Of a DNA stretch of 5,318 nt, positions 1 through 4,966 are shown piece by piece. Source of the DNA: Parcubacteria group bacterium. GTDB taxonomy: Bacteria > Patescibacteriota > Minisyncoccia > Moranbacterales > JAKLHP01. Location of the stretch: the NCBI GenBank assembly GCA_041657845.1, contig JBBABD010000045.1, positions 1 through 5,318 on the forward strand, read 5' to 3'. The notes under the pieces are model-generated. The model ran no database searches, was not told the origin of the DNA, and saw nothing but the letters and a program-made list of their open reading frames with translations. Position 1 is the stretch's first letter. Every line of letters starts with the position of its first letter. A program made the translations under genes and the position numbers.

Positions 1-146
1 TTGCTTTTGGTGCCATTTCGATTATATTCTTAGAACTAGCTTAATAGTTGTTGTGCTTTTCTCGACATTTGATAACGCGGTAGATCCGGTTCAGAAATTT
101 TGCACTTTATAATAAATTAAGGAATACAAAATTTCTTTCACCCAAA

Positions 147-196
147 TTTTTACCTTCTTTTTCTTTTCATATTATGCTAAGGGAAGAAGGTAAAAA
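147..196. repeat. Inverted repeat, 13-bp perfect arms
   Basis: TTTTTACCTTCTT at 147-159 is exactly complementary to AAGAAGGTAAAAA at 184-196, with 24 bases between. As RNA the stem could grow inward by three G-U pairs (160-162 with 181-183). Read on either strand, the run of A or T at the arm ends does not give a proper terminator U-tract following a GC-rich stem, so it is not called a terminator. It may be a structure in a long leader of the operon, or the end of an upstream transcript. Confidence 0.6.
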
Positions 197-202
197 CAAA
201 CT

Positions 203-256
203 AAAAAAATCTCAGGGAAGCTGAGCTGGTTTGCAATATTCCAGTATTCTTTTTTT
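203..256. terminator. Possible two-way terminator-like structure
   Basis: A run of seven A (203-209) faces a run of seven T (250-256). Between them are two small stems: CTCAG/CTGAG (211-215 with 221-225) and CTGG/CCAG (226-229 with 241-244, with an 11-base loop). This would fold as a branched hairpin ending in a U-tract on either strand, which fits the end of an upstream gene just before the promoter of the next operon. The stems are short, so the call is weak. Confidence 0.25.
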
Positions 257-270
257 ATCTCGTCTATTTG

Positions 271-293
271 CTATACTTATACATAAGTATAGT
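271..293 (+). promoter_or_regulatory. 22-bp dyad overlapping a likely promoter of the glycosylation operon
   Basis: CTATACTTA (271-279) and TAAGTATAG (284-292) are exact inverted repeats around the spacer TACA. TATAGT at 288-293 is a good -10 hexamer placed 22 bases before the ATG at 316; because of the symmetry, TATACT at 272-277 is another candidate, and the same hexamer is also present on the minus strand. No clear -35 box was found. A perfect dyad on a -10 box suggests an operator for a small dimeric repressor, or simply a symmetrical AT-rich promoter. No regulator gene is present in the window. Confidence 0.4.
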
Positions 294-315
294 ATTTAGG
301 CAATAAGTCAAAGAT

Positions 316-1065
316 ATGGAAAATAAGAAAATCTGCATTGTCCTTCCGGCCTATAATGCCGGAAAAACACTGGAAAAAACTATTAATAATCTGCCAAGAG
401 ATTTGGAAGCGGAAATAATTCTTGTTGACGATAATAGCGCCGATGATACCTTGAAAATCGCAGAAGATCTGAAGATAACCATATTAAAGCACGATAAAAA
501 TCTTGGCTATGGCGCTAACCAAAAAACATGCTACAGGGAAGCCCTGAAAAGAGGAGCTGATATTGTAATCATGCTCCATCCAGACTGCCAATATGATCCC
601 CGAATGATAAAGGGTCTTTTGATGCCTTTGGAATTAGATGTTTGCGATATTGTGCTGGGAAACAGGATAAGGACCAGGCGGGAAACTTTGAAGAATGGAA
701 TGCCGCTAATAAAATACATTTTCAATAGATTAATGACGATTTTGCAAAATGTGGTTCTGGGGCAAAATTTGGGAGAATTTTTAACCGGCTATCGAGCATA
801 CACCAAAAAAGTTTTGAAAACGGTAAATTTTGAAATATTTTCAAATGATTTCGTCTTCGACTCTGAATTTCTAATGGCAGCCGCTTATCACGGATTTCGG
901 ATCGGGGATGTTCCTGTTCCAACAATCTATAATCAGGATTCTTCCCAAATCAAATATGCAAAAGGGGCAAAATATATGGCAGAAACAATTTTAACTTTGA
1001 CAAAATATTTTTTCCAAAAAATTAAGCTTTTTAAGTTTAGTATTTTTAAAAATCGTTTAAATTGA
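316..1065 (+). CDS. Family 2 glycosyltransferase, DPM/DPG synthase-like
   Basis: This is a cytoplasmic GT-A glycosyltransferase of 249 residues. The order of motifs is that of the dolichyl-phosphate mannose/glucose synthase group: PAYN at 11-14, VDDNSADDT at 37-45, NLGYGAN at 62-68, the metal/donor-site segment HPDCQYDP at 88-95 (in place of the more common DxDxQ form), GNR at 115-117 and LTGYRAY at 156-162. Members of this group move a sugar from a nucleotide donor to a polyprenyl phosphate. There is no membrane segment, although the C-terminus (about 225-249) is basic and amphipathic and could touch the membrane. The length is that of a catalytic domain alone. The ATG at 316 directly precedes the first beta strand (KICIVLPAYN); only a weak purine stretch (AAAG) stands before it. 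It is the first gene of the operon and ends 4 bases before the methyltransferase. The sugar and the acceptor cannot be read from sequence. Confidence 0.9.
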   Translation: MENKKICIVLPAYNAGKTLEKTINNLPRDLEAEIILVDDNSADDTLKIAEDLKITILKHDKNLGYGANQKTCYREALKRGADIVIMLHPDCQYDPRMIKGLLMPLELDVCDIVLGNRIRTRRETLKNGMPLIKYIFNRLMTILQNVVLGQNLGEFLTGYRAYTKKVLKTVNFEIFSNDFVFDSEFLMAAAYHGFRIGDVPVPTIYNQDSSQIKYAKGAKYMAETILTLTKYFFQKIKLFKFSIFKNRLN

Positions 1066-1069
1066 ATTT

Positions 1070-1981
1070 ATGTTCTGTAAACATGAAAAAAGAAAAAATA
1101 TTTTGAAAAAAGACAATTTCTCCCTCTCGGAGTGCCTTTTATGTGGGCTGATTTTTTTGGAAAAAGAAAACGAAAATATCGATTTGAATATTTACAAAAA
1201 TTATTATAAAAAAGAAACAGGGAAAAGATTTGGTGCGGTTGCCGAGCTTGCAGTCAAAGCTTTTCGATTTTTGCGGGCCTTAAAAGTATTTATTTTAAAG
1301 CCAAAAGGAAAAAAAATTATCGACATTGGAAGCGGAAGAGGATGGATGCTTTATTTTCTGAAAAAATATTTTGGATATAAAACTGCTATTGGCACTCAAA
1401 TTTCCGAAAATGCTTATGAATTTTCCAAAGAAAAGCTAGGATTGGAAATATATAATAAGGATTTGCTTGATTTAGAATTCAATGTAAAATTTGATGCTAT
1501 AACCTTGTGGCACATTTTGGAACATGTTCCAGAACCGGAATCTTATGTGGAGAAGCTAACCGGGATGATCGATGATGATGGCTTGCTTATGATTGAAACT
1601 CCTAACTTTAATTCTTGGTCAAGAATATTGGCAAAAAATCGCTGGTTAGCCATGGATCCGAAGCATCATACAACTTTCTTTACTCCGGATTCCTTAAAAT
1701 CTCTTCTTGAAAAATATAATTTTAAAATCAAAAAAATCGGAACTTTTTCTTTGGAATACTCAGCTTTCACATCCGCCCAAAGCATAATCAATCTTATTAC
1801 GGGAACCGATAATTATTTTTTCGAATGGCTTCAAAAAAAAGATTTTAATCTAAAAATAATTTTGCATGCGCTTCTTTTTACGATATTATTTCCAGTTTGC
1901 TTTCTGGCTAATCTGGTATTATATTTTTCCAAAAACGGGGAAGTGATAAATGTTATAGCGGAAAAAAATGAACAACAATAG
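1070..1981 (+). CDS. Class I SAM-dependent methyltransferase with C-terminal membrane segment
   Basis: This 303-residue protein has a Rossmann methyltransferase domain. Motif I is IIDIGSGRG at 83-91, the post-beta-4 segment is LWHILEHVPEP at 146-156, and IETPN at 175-179 plus KHHTTFFTPDSL at 198-209 match the Methyltransf_23 type often found in sugar and lipid gene clusters. Near the N-terminus C3, H5, C22 and C25 are spaced like a small zinc site, common in relatives that methylate nucleotide sugars. At the end of beta-2, where an acidic residue usually holds the SAM ribose, the sequence is GTQIS (Q110). Residues 263-286 are strongly hydrophobic and could anchor the protein in the membrane or pack against the partner enzyme. 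The substrate is unknown; context suggests a sugar or lipid-linked glycan. The stop lies inside the start of the next gene (14-base overlap), so the two are probably translationally coupled. There is no clear ribosome-binding site before the ATG. Confidence 0.88.
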   Translation: MFCKHEKRKNILKKDNFSLSECLLCGLIFLEKENENIDLNIYKNYYKKETGKRFGAVAELAVKAFRFLRALKVFILKPKGKKIIDIGSGRGWMLYFLKKYFGYKTAIGTQISENAYEFSKEKLGLEIYNKDLLDLEFNVKFDAITLWHILEHVPEPESYVEKLTGMIDDDGLLMIETPNFNSWSRILAKNRWLAMDPKHHTTFFTPDSLKSLLEKYNFKIKKIGTFSLEYSAFTSAQSIINLITGTDNYFFEWLQKKDFNLKIILHALLFTILFPVCFLANLVLYFSKNGEVINVIAEKNEQQ

Positions 1982-3695
1982 AGAAAATTGGTTTCAAAGC
2001 GTATTTTTGAATTCATGGCGCCCATTTTTTTGGATCGCTGCTGTCATTTTTCTAGTTTACTGCTCGACTTTGTTTTACAACATTGTTTATCTGGATGACA
2101 ATGTTTTGGTCGTGGGGCATTATCAGTTCAATAAAAATCTATCCAATATTTTTCAGGCTTTTAATGAGGATATATTCCGCACCTCTCTTGGCGGAGGATC
2201 TTTCTATCGTCCTATTTTGAGGCTATCTTTTATGTTCGATGCTCAGTTTAGTGAAGAAGCTGTTGTCTTTATGTCTCATTTTTCCAATTTGGTTTTGCAT
2301 ATTTTTTCCGCTTGCTTATTTTTTTTGCTTCTTTTGAAGCTAAACATTAAAAAAGAAATAGCATTATTTCTGTCTTTAATTTTTGGAGTTCATCCTTTGA
2401 CTGCTCAAACGGTATCTTTCATTGCCGGAAGAAATGATTCCTTGCTGGCTATTTTTGTTTTTCCAATCATCATGTTTTTTCTTGATTTTTTGGAAACGAA
2501 AAGAATGAAGTATTATGTTTGGCATTTGATTTTTTTCGGCTTAGCTTTGTTCACTAAAGAAACTGCTGCTATTTTGCCATTTTTATGTGCAGCATTCATT
2601 CTTATATTCGTAAATCCAAAAAAAATAATAGCCGACTTGAAGCAATGTGCATATCTCTTGGCTGGATGGGGAAGTGTCGGAATTTTTTGGTTTCTTGCTC
2701 GCCGCGAAGTTCTGCATAATTTTATCGGCAATGCTGATTATGATGTTTTGCTGTCAATCTATAGGAATTTTCCTGCTCTTTTGCCGGCAATCGGAAAAAT
2801 AATTTTACCTTTTGATTTATCGGTTTTTCCCGTTATGAAAGATATGATGATGATTTACGGAATTATTTCCTTAATTTTGCTGGCAGTTTGGTTTATCCTG
2901 GCGAAAAATAAAAATTATAGGCTGATAATTTTTGGAACAGCTTGGTTTTTTCTGTTTATTTCACTCACATTGATTAAGCCCATGGACACAACTCCGGAGT
3001 TTTCGGAAAATAGAATTTATCTTCCAATGCTTGGTTTTGCTTTCATATTCTTGGGGTTGGGGAAAATTAAATTTTGGGAGAAATTCAATAATATCACGCA
3101 AAAGAAAATTCTTTTAGGAATAAGCGCGGCGCTAATGATTACCTTATCTTTTGTGACAATTTATCGTAATAAGTATTACAAAGACAAACTTAGTTTTTGG
3201 AATAATGCAGTAAGTACATCACCGAGCTTTGCTTTTAATCACAACAATCTTGGTGCAATGTTTTTCCTTGACGGGGAAAAAGATGAAGCGGAAAAAGAAT
3301 TTAATAAAGCCTTAGAAATTAATCCCAAGGAAAGAATGGCGCATAATAATCTCGGGCTTGTTTATATGGAAAAAGGGGAGTTTGATAAGGCTGATGAAGA
3401 ATTTAATAAAGAATTGGAAATAAATCCGTATTATGATAATGCTTACGCTAACAAGGGCCTTCTTTATTACAGAATGGGGAAAATGGAGGAGGCAGTCGAT
3501 TCTTGGAAAAAAACTTTAGAAGTTAATCCCGGTTATTCCCAGGCGCTTTATAATCTTTTTATTTATTATTATCAAAATCAAGATAAAGAAAATGCAAAAT
3601 ATTGGGCCGAGGAAGCTCAAAATAGGGGAATCCCGCTTCTTCCTGAAATGCAAAAAATGCTAAATCCTCTTGATTCTATTATTTTGAATAAATAA
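1968..3695 (+). CDS. TMTC-like GT-C glycosyltransferase with C-terminal TPRs
   Basis: This is a 575-residue polytopic membrane protein with about 11 hydrophobic segments between residues 20 and 405, followed by a soluble TPR tail. It carries the marks of the TMTC O-mannosyltransferase family: LDD at 42-44 in the first outer loop after TM1, where GT-C enzymes hold their catalytic acid; SFYRP at 78-82; HFSNLVLH at 104-111; GVHPLTAQTVSFIAGRND at 140-157; FTKE at 195-198; and ENRIYLP at 347-353. Three clean 34-residue TPRs start near 423, 457 and 491, and a weaker fourth runs from 525 to about 556. In known members the membrane domain takes a sugar from a polyprenyl phosphate outside the membrane and the TPRs bind the protein acceptor. 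Bacterial relatives are mostly uncharacterised, so the sugar and target are inferred. The start overlaps the methyltransferase by 14 bases, with a weak GGA about 7 bases upstream. The gene ends next to a terminator. Confidence 0.87.
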   Translation: MNNNRENWFQSVFLNSWRPFFWIAAVIFLVYCSTLFYNIVYLDDNVLVVGHYQFNKNLSNIFQAFNEDIFRTSLGGGSFYRPILRLSFMFDAQFSEEAVVFMSHFSNLVLHIFSACLFFLLLLKLNIKKEIALFLSLIFGVHPLTAQTVSFIAGRNDSLLAIFVFPIIMFFLDFLETKRMKYYVWHLIFFGLALFTKETAAILPFLCAAFILIFVNPKKIIADLKQCAYLLAGWGSVGIFWFLARREVLHNFIGNADYDVLLSIYRNFPALLPAIGKIILPFDLSVFPVMKDMMMIYGIISLILLAVWFILAKNKNYRLIIFGTAWFFLFISLTLIKPMDTTPEFSENRIYLPMLGFAFIFLGLGKIKFWEKFNNITQKKILLGISAALMITLSFVTIYRNKYYKDKLSFWNNAVSTSPSFAFNHNNLGAMFFLDGEKDEAEKEFNKALEINPKERMAHNNLGLVYMEKGEFDKADEEFNKELEINPYYDNAYANKGLLYYRMGKMEEAVDSWKKTLEVNPGYSQALYNLFIYYYQNQDKENAKYWAEEAQNRGIPLLPEMQKMLNPLDSIILNK

Positions 3696-3696
3696 C

Positions 3697-3731
3697 AAAA
3701 AACAGCTTCGTCAAGACGAGACTGTTTTTTT
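3697..3731. terminator. Two-way intrinsic terminator between convergent units
   Basis: AAAAAACAG (3697-3705) pairs with CTGTTTTTT (3722-3730), and TCGT (3708-3711) with ACGA (3716-3719), leaving a two-base internal mismatch and a CAAG loop. It has a U-tract on both strands. On the plus strand it ends the TMTC-like gene 2 bases after its stop; on the minus strand it ends the tRNA unit, whose last tRNA base is at 3735. Confidence 0.85.
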
Positions 3732-3787
3732 ATGTGCCGCGGGAGAGACTCGAACTCTCATGGGATTGCTCCCACACGATTTTGAGT

Positions 3788-3806
3788 TCCGCCAAAGGCG
3801 GACAAG
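3788..3806 (+). repeat. 19-bp palindromic mini-element in the outer tRNA anticodon stem
   Basis: TCCGCCAAAGGCGGACAAG on the plus strand: a 6-bp stem (TCCGCC/GGCGGA) with an AAA loop and a GACAAG end. It sits between the fourth and fifth bases of the 5' strand of the anticodon stem of the outer tRNA-Leu. Taking it out exactly restores CACGA, which pairs with TCGTG. No target duplication is seen. The same 15-bp core occurs at 4854-4868. Confidence 0.8.
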
Positions 3807-3821
3807 CGTGCTTTAATTTTG

Positions 3822-3905
3822 TGGGCGAAGAGAGACTCGAACTCTCATGATGTTGCCATCACAGGTTTTTGAGACCTGCGTGTCTACCAGTTCCACCATT
3901 CGCCC
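3822..3905 (-). tRNA. trnL: tRNA-Leu(CAA), complete, inner copy
   Basis: A class II tRNA of 84 nt. Acceptor GGGCGAA/TTCGCCC pairs fully; D-arm is GTGGAACTGGTAGACAC; anticodon stem CAGGT/ACCTG encloses the loop CTCAAAA, giving anticodon CAA (3871-3869), which reads UUG as leucine. The long variable arm is TGATG-GCAA-CATCA, the T-arm GAGAG-TTCGAGT-CTCTC, and the discriminator is A at 3822. The next bases read CAA, so the CCA tail is not fully encoded and must be added. The gene lies between the 5' and 3' parts of another tRNA-Leu with the same anticodon. AT flanks on each side (TTAAAATTT and AAAATTAAA) can pair at 7 of 9 positions, lengthening the acceptor helix. It appears to lack a strong promoter of its own and is probably transcribed from the one before the outer copy. 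Confidence 0.95.
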
Positions 3906-3924
3906 AAATTTTAATATCTACCAG

Positions 3925-3959
3925 CTTGTCCCGCACCAAGCTTTGCTTTGGTGCTGGGA
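3925..3959 (-). repeat. 35-bp palindromic mini-element in the outer tRNA D-loop
   Basis: On the minus strand it begins TCCCAGCACC and ends GGTGCGGGACAAG. Arms CCC and GCACCAA pair with TTGGTGC and GGG, with a one-base bulge (3955), giving a 10-bp stem and an 8-base loop (3940-3947). It shares the TCC start and GGACAAG end with the 19-bp element at 3788-3806, in the opposite orientation. Excising it joins GTGGAA to CTGGTAGA, the same D-arm bases as in the inner tRNA. Confidence 0.75.
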
Positions 3960-3974
3960 TTCCACCATCGCGGC

Positions 3975-4003
3975 TTTTTCATATCCGGATTATATTGTAT
4001 ACT
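3975..4003 (+). promoter_or_regulatory. parA promoter, nearly leaderless transcript
   Basis: TATACT at 3998-4003 is a good -10 box; TTTTTC at 3975-3980 stands 17 bp upstream as a poor -35 box. Transcription would start near 4009-4011, only a few bases before the ATG at 4014. No Shine-Dalgarno sequence is present, which fits a leaderless mRNA. Confidence 0.5.
3989..3994 (-). promoter_or_regulatory. -10 box for the tRNA-Leu unit
   Basis: A consensus TATAAT on the minus strand ends 14 bases before the first base of the outer tRNA (3974), the distance expected for a tRNA with a short leader. No recognisable -35 box is found at 16-18 bp. It lies back to back with the plus-strand parA -10 box (3998-4003), only 3 bp apart, so the two units could compete for polymerase. 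Confidence 0.5.
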
Positions 4004-4013
4004 ATAAATAATT

Positions 4014-4802
4014 ATGGCGAAAATAATCTCATTAGTCAACCAGAAGGGCGGAGTAGGAAAAACAACGACGGCAACGAATTTGGCGTCGTATTTGGCGCAG
4101 GCCGGAAAGTTTGTTCTCCTGGTTGATCTTGATCCGCAGGGAAACGCTTCTTCGGGACTGGGAGTAGACATTAGAAATTTGGGAAAAGGGCTCTATCATT
4201 CAATGGTGAGCGGAGAACATCCTAAAAATGTAATTGTAAAAACAGAAGTTTTCGGGCATGATCTTATTCCATCTTCGCAAGATTTGGCTGGAGCGGGGAT
4301 TGAGCTTGTTCATTTTGATAACCGTGAATTCAGGCTGTATGACGTTCTTCGCCAAATTAGGACTGATTATGATTATATTATTATCGATAGTCCGCCTAGC
4401 CTGGGACTCCTTACGATTAATGGATTGGTTGCTAGCGATGAGGTCATTATTCCCGTTCAGACGGAATATTACGCGCTGGAGGGATTGAGCCAGCTTTTGG
4501 AGACGATTAATTTGGTTAAAGAAAATCTGCAGCCCTCGCTTAAGATTATGGGAGCGGTGCTTACAATGTATGACAAGAGAAATCGGCTCTCACGCCAAGT
4601 GGTCCGAGAAATGCGCGATCATTTTCCGGGATATGTTTTTGACAGCGTGATTCCACGCAGCGTCCGATTGGCGGAAGCGCCCAGTTTTGGAAAATCAATT
4701 TTGCAATTTGACGCTTTTTCGAAAGGCGCCCGGTCGTATAAGAATTTAGCGAGAGAAATAATAGAATTAGAAAGAGAAAATAAAAAAGGATTTACAGTAT
4801 AA
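4014..4802 (+). CDS. parA: ParA, chromosome-partitioning ATPase
   Basis: This is a 262-residue ParA/Soj-type ATPase that, with ParB, moves replicated origins apart by cycling on and off the nucleoid. The deviant Walker A motif KGGVGKTT is at 11-18, with the signature lysine K11 and P-loop K16. The A' motif DLDPQGN is at 38-44 and Walker B IIIDSPP at 122-128 (D125). PVQTEYYALEGL and RSVRLAEAPSFGK are further conserved family segments. The protein starts directly at the first strand, without the N-terminal DNA-binding domain of plasmid ParA type Ia, so it is the short chromosomal form. The ATG at 4014 is the natural start, just before KIISLVNQKGG. parB follows in the same direction after 164 bp. 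The gene seems less AT-rich than the operon to its left, as is usual for a conserved gene. Confidence 0.97.
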   Translation: MAKIISLVNQKGGVGKTTTATNLASYLAQAGKFVLLVDLDPQGNASSGLGVDIRNLGKGLYHSMVSGEHPKNVIVKTEVFGHDLIPSSQDLAGAGIELVHFDNREFRLYDVLRQIRTDYDYIIIDSPPSLGLLTINGLVASDEVIIPVQTEYYALEGLSQLLETINLVKENLQPSLKIMGAVLTMYDKRNRLSRQVVREMRDHFPGYVFDSVIPRSVRLAEAPSFGKSILQFDAFSKGARSYKNLAREIIELERENKKGFTV

Positions 4803-4838
4803 TTAGAATTTTAAATTATAAATTTTAAGTTTTAAATG

Positions 4839-4868
4839 TCAGCCTTAGGCTGATCCGCCTTTGGCGGA
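4839..4868. repeat. Two abutting 15-bp palindromes between parA and parB
   Basis: TCAGCCTTAGGCTGA (4839-4853) is followed without a gap by TCCGCCTTTGGCGGA (4854-4868). Each has 6-bp arms and a 3-base centre (TTA, TTT). They differ at three positions; two of these are a matched change in the stem (A-T in the first, C-G in the second), so the pairing is kept. The second is the same 15-mer, in opposite orientation, as the core of the element in the outer tRNA. They could act as protein sites, RNA hairpins or copies of a genome-wide repeat. Confidence 0.8.
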
Positions 4869-4924
4869 AATTTTTAATTAAATTTCTAAATATAAAAGTT
4901 TTAAAATTTAGCATTTTTATATTT

Positions 4925-4951
4925 AATTGAAAATTTAGAATTGAAAATTTA
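4925..4951 (+). repeat. 13-bp direct repeat just before parB
   Basis: AATTGAAAATTTA occurs at 4925-4937 and again at 4939-4951, period 14. The two copies supply the -35 region and most of the spacer and -10 box of the likely parB promoter. Confidence 0.7.
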
Positions 4952-4955
4952 AAAT
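4927..4955 (+). promoter_or_regulatory. parB promoter, nearly leaderless transcript
   Basis: TTGAAA (4927-4932) and TAAAAT (4950-4955) each match the sigma-70 consensus at five of six bases and are 17 bp apart. The start of transcription would be near 4961-4963, a few bases before the ATG at 4967, and no Shine-Dalgarno site is present. The region is so AT-rich that a chance match is possible. Confidence 0.45.
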
Positions 4956-4966
4956 TACCAAAAAAT

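Larger units (their letters stand above)
1..315. other. Upstream non-coding stretch, possible tail of a preceding gene
   Basis: No convincing gene lies here. Two plus-strand frames enter from the left edge: one ends at a TAA at 42-44 after 13 hydrophobic codons (reads AFGAISIIFLELA), the other at a TAA at 110-112 after 36 codons. Either could be the C-terminus of an upstream gene; the first looks more like a membrane-protein end, but neither can be recognised. From about 113 on there is no open frame of note. The rest holds an inverted repeat (147-196), a terminator-like structure (203-256) and a dyad over a likely promoter (271-293), each listed separately. Confidence 0.5.
3735..3974 (-). 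pseudogene. Interrupted outer tRNA-Leu(CAA), with a second tRNA nested inside
   Basis: Read on the minus strand, the 5' part has GCCGCGA (3974-3968), TG, and a D-arm GTGGAA + CTGGTAGA split by a 35-base hairpin element (3925-3959). Then come an AT stretch, the complete inner tRNA and a second AT stretch. The 3' part begins GCACG (3811-3807), has a 19-base hairpin element (3788-3806), then A + loop CTCAAAA (anticodon CAA at 3784-3782), stem TCGTG, a variable arm TGGGA-GCAA-TCCCA, T-arm GAGAG-TTCGAGT-CTCTC, acceptor CCGCGGC and discriminator A at 3735. Removing the insertions gives 84 nt, the same as the inner tRNA. Six of seven acceptor pairs form (A7 faces C) and the anticodon stem is perfect as CACGA/TCGTG. 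The weak spot is the 3' strand of the D-stem, TAT instead of CAC. CCA is not encoded. The insertions are too short for self-splicing introns, so I call it a pseudogene, but a folded or processed product cannot be excluded. Confidence 0.75.
4806..4957. repeat. AT-rich parA-parB spacer bounded by imperfect inverted repeats
   Basis: The stretch 4806-4829 and the reverse complement of 4934-4957 match at 19 of 24 positions, both starting from an AATTTTAAATT core. Inside is a second 10-bp inverted repeat, AAATATAAAA (4888-4897) with TTTTATATTT (4915-4924). The spacer looks like a small non-coding repeat unit. Matches between such AT-rich strings arise easily by chance, so the outer arms are only suggestive. 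No reading frame of note and no canonical parS site is present. Confidence 0.4.

Noticed and set aside
2..112. 36-codon open stretch at the left edge as a real gene end
   Set aside because: An overlapping frame ending at 44 is equally possible, and neither has a recognisable family. It is recorded only as an uncertain tail.
147..196. Intrinsic terminator
   Set aside because: The stem is long but neither strand has a U-tract following a GC-rich stem; the A/T runs belong to the outer ends of the stem itself.
316..1065. UGA read as glycine, as in some CPR lineages
   Set aside because: The first gene ends naturally in TGA at 1063-1065, immediately before the next ATG, at the expected family length, and no in-frame TGA is seen inside other genes.
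3735..3974. Group I or II self-splicing intron, or homing element, in a tRNA-Leu
   Set aside because: The insertions are about 19, 35 and 102 nt, contain only hairpins or a tRNA, and carry no intron core or endonuclease frame. Known bacterial tRNA introns are far larger.
3869..4126. 85-codon plus-strand frame before parA
   Set aside because: It runs antisense through the inner tRNA and then out of frame into parA, and its translation has no recognisable features.
4839..4868. Intrinsic terminator after parA
   Set aside because: The palindromes have GC stems but the T run after them (4871-4875) is short and interrupted, and each stem is only 6 bp; a weak terminator role remains possible but is not supported.
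4803..4966. CRISPR-like array in the AT repeats
   Set aside because: There are only two copies of a 13-bp AT string with a 1-bp gap and no spacers.
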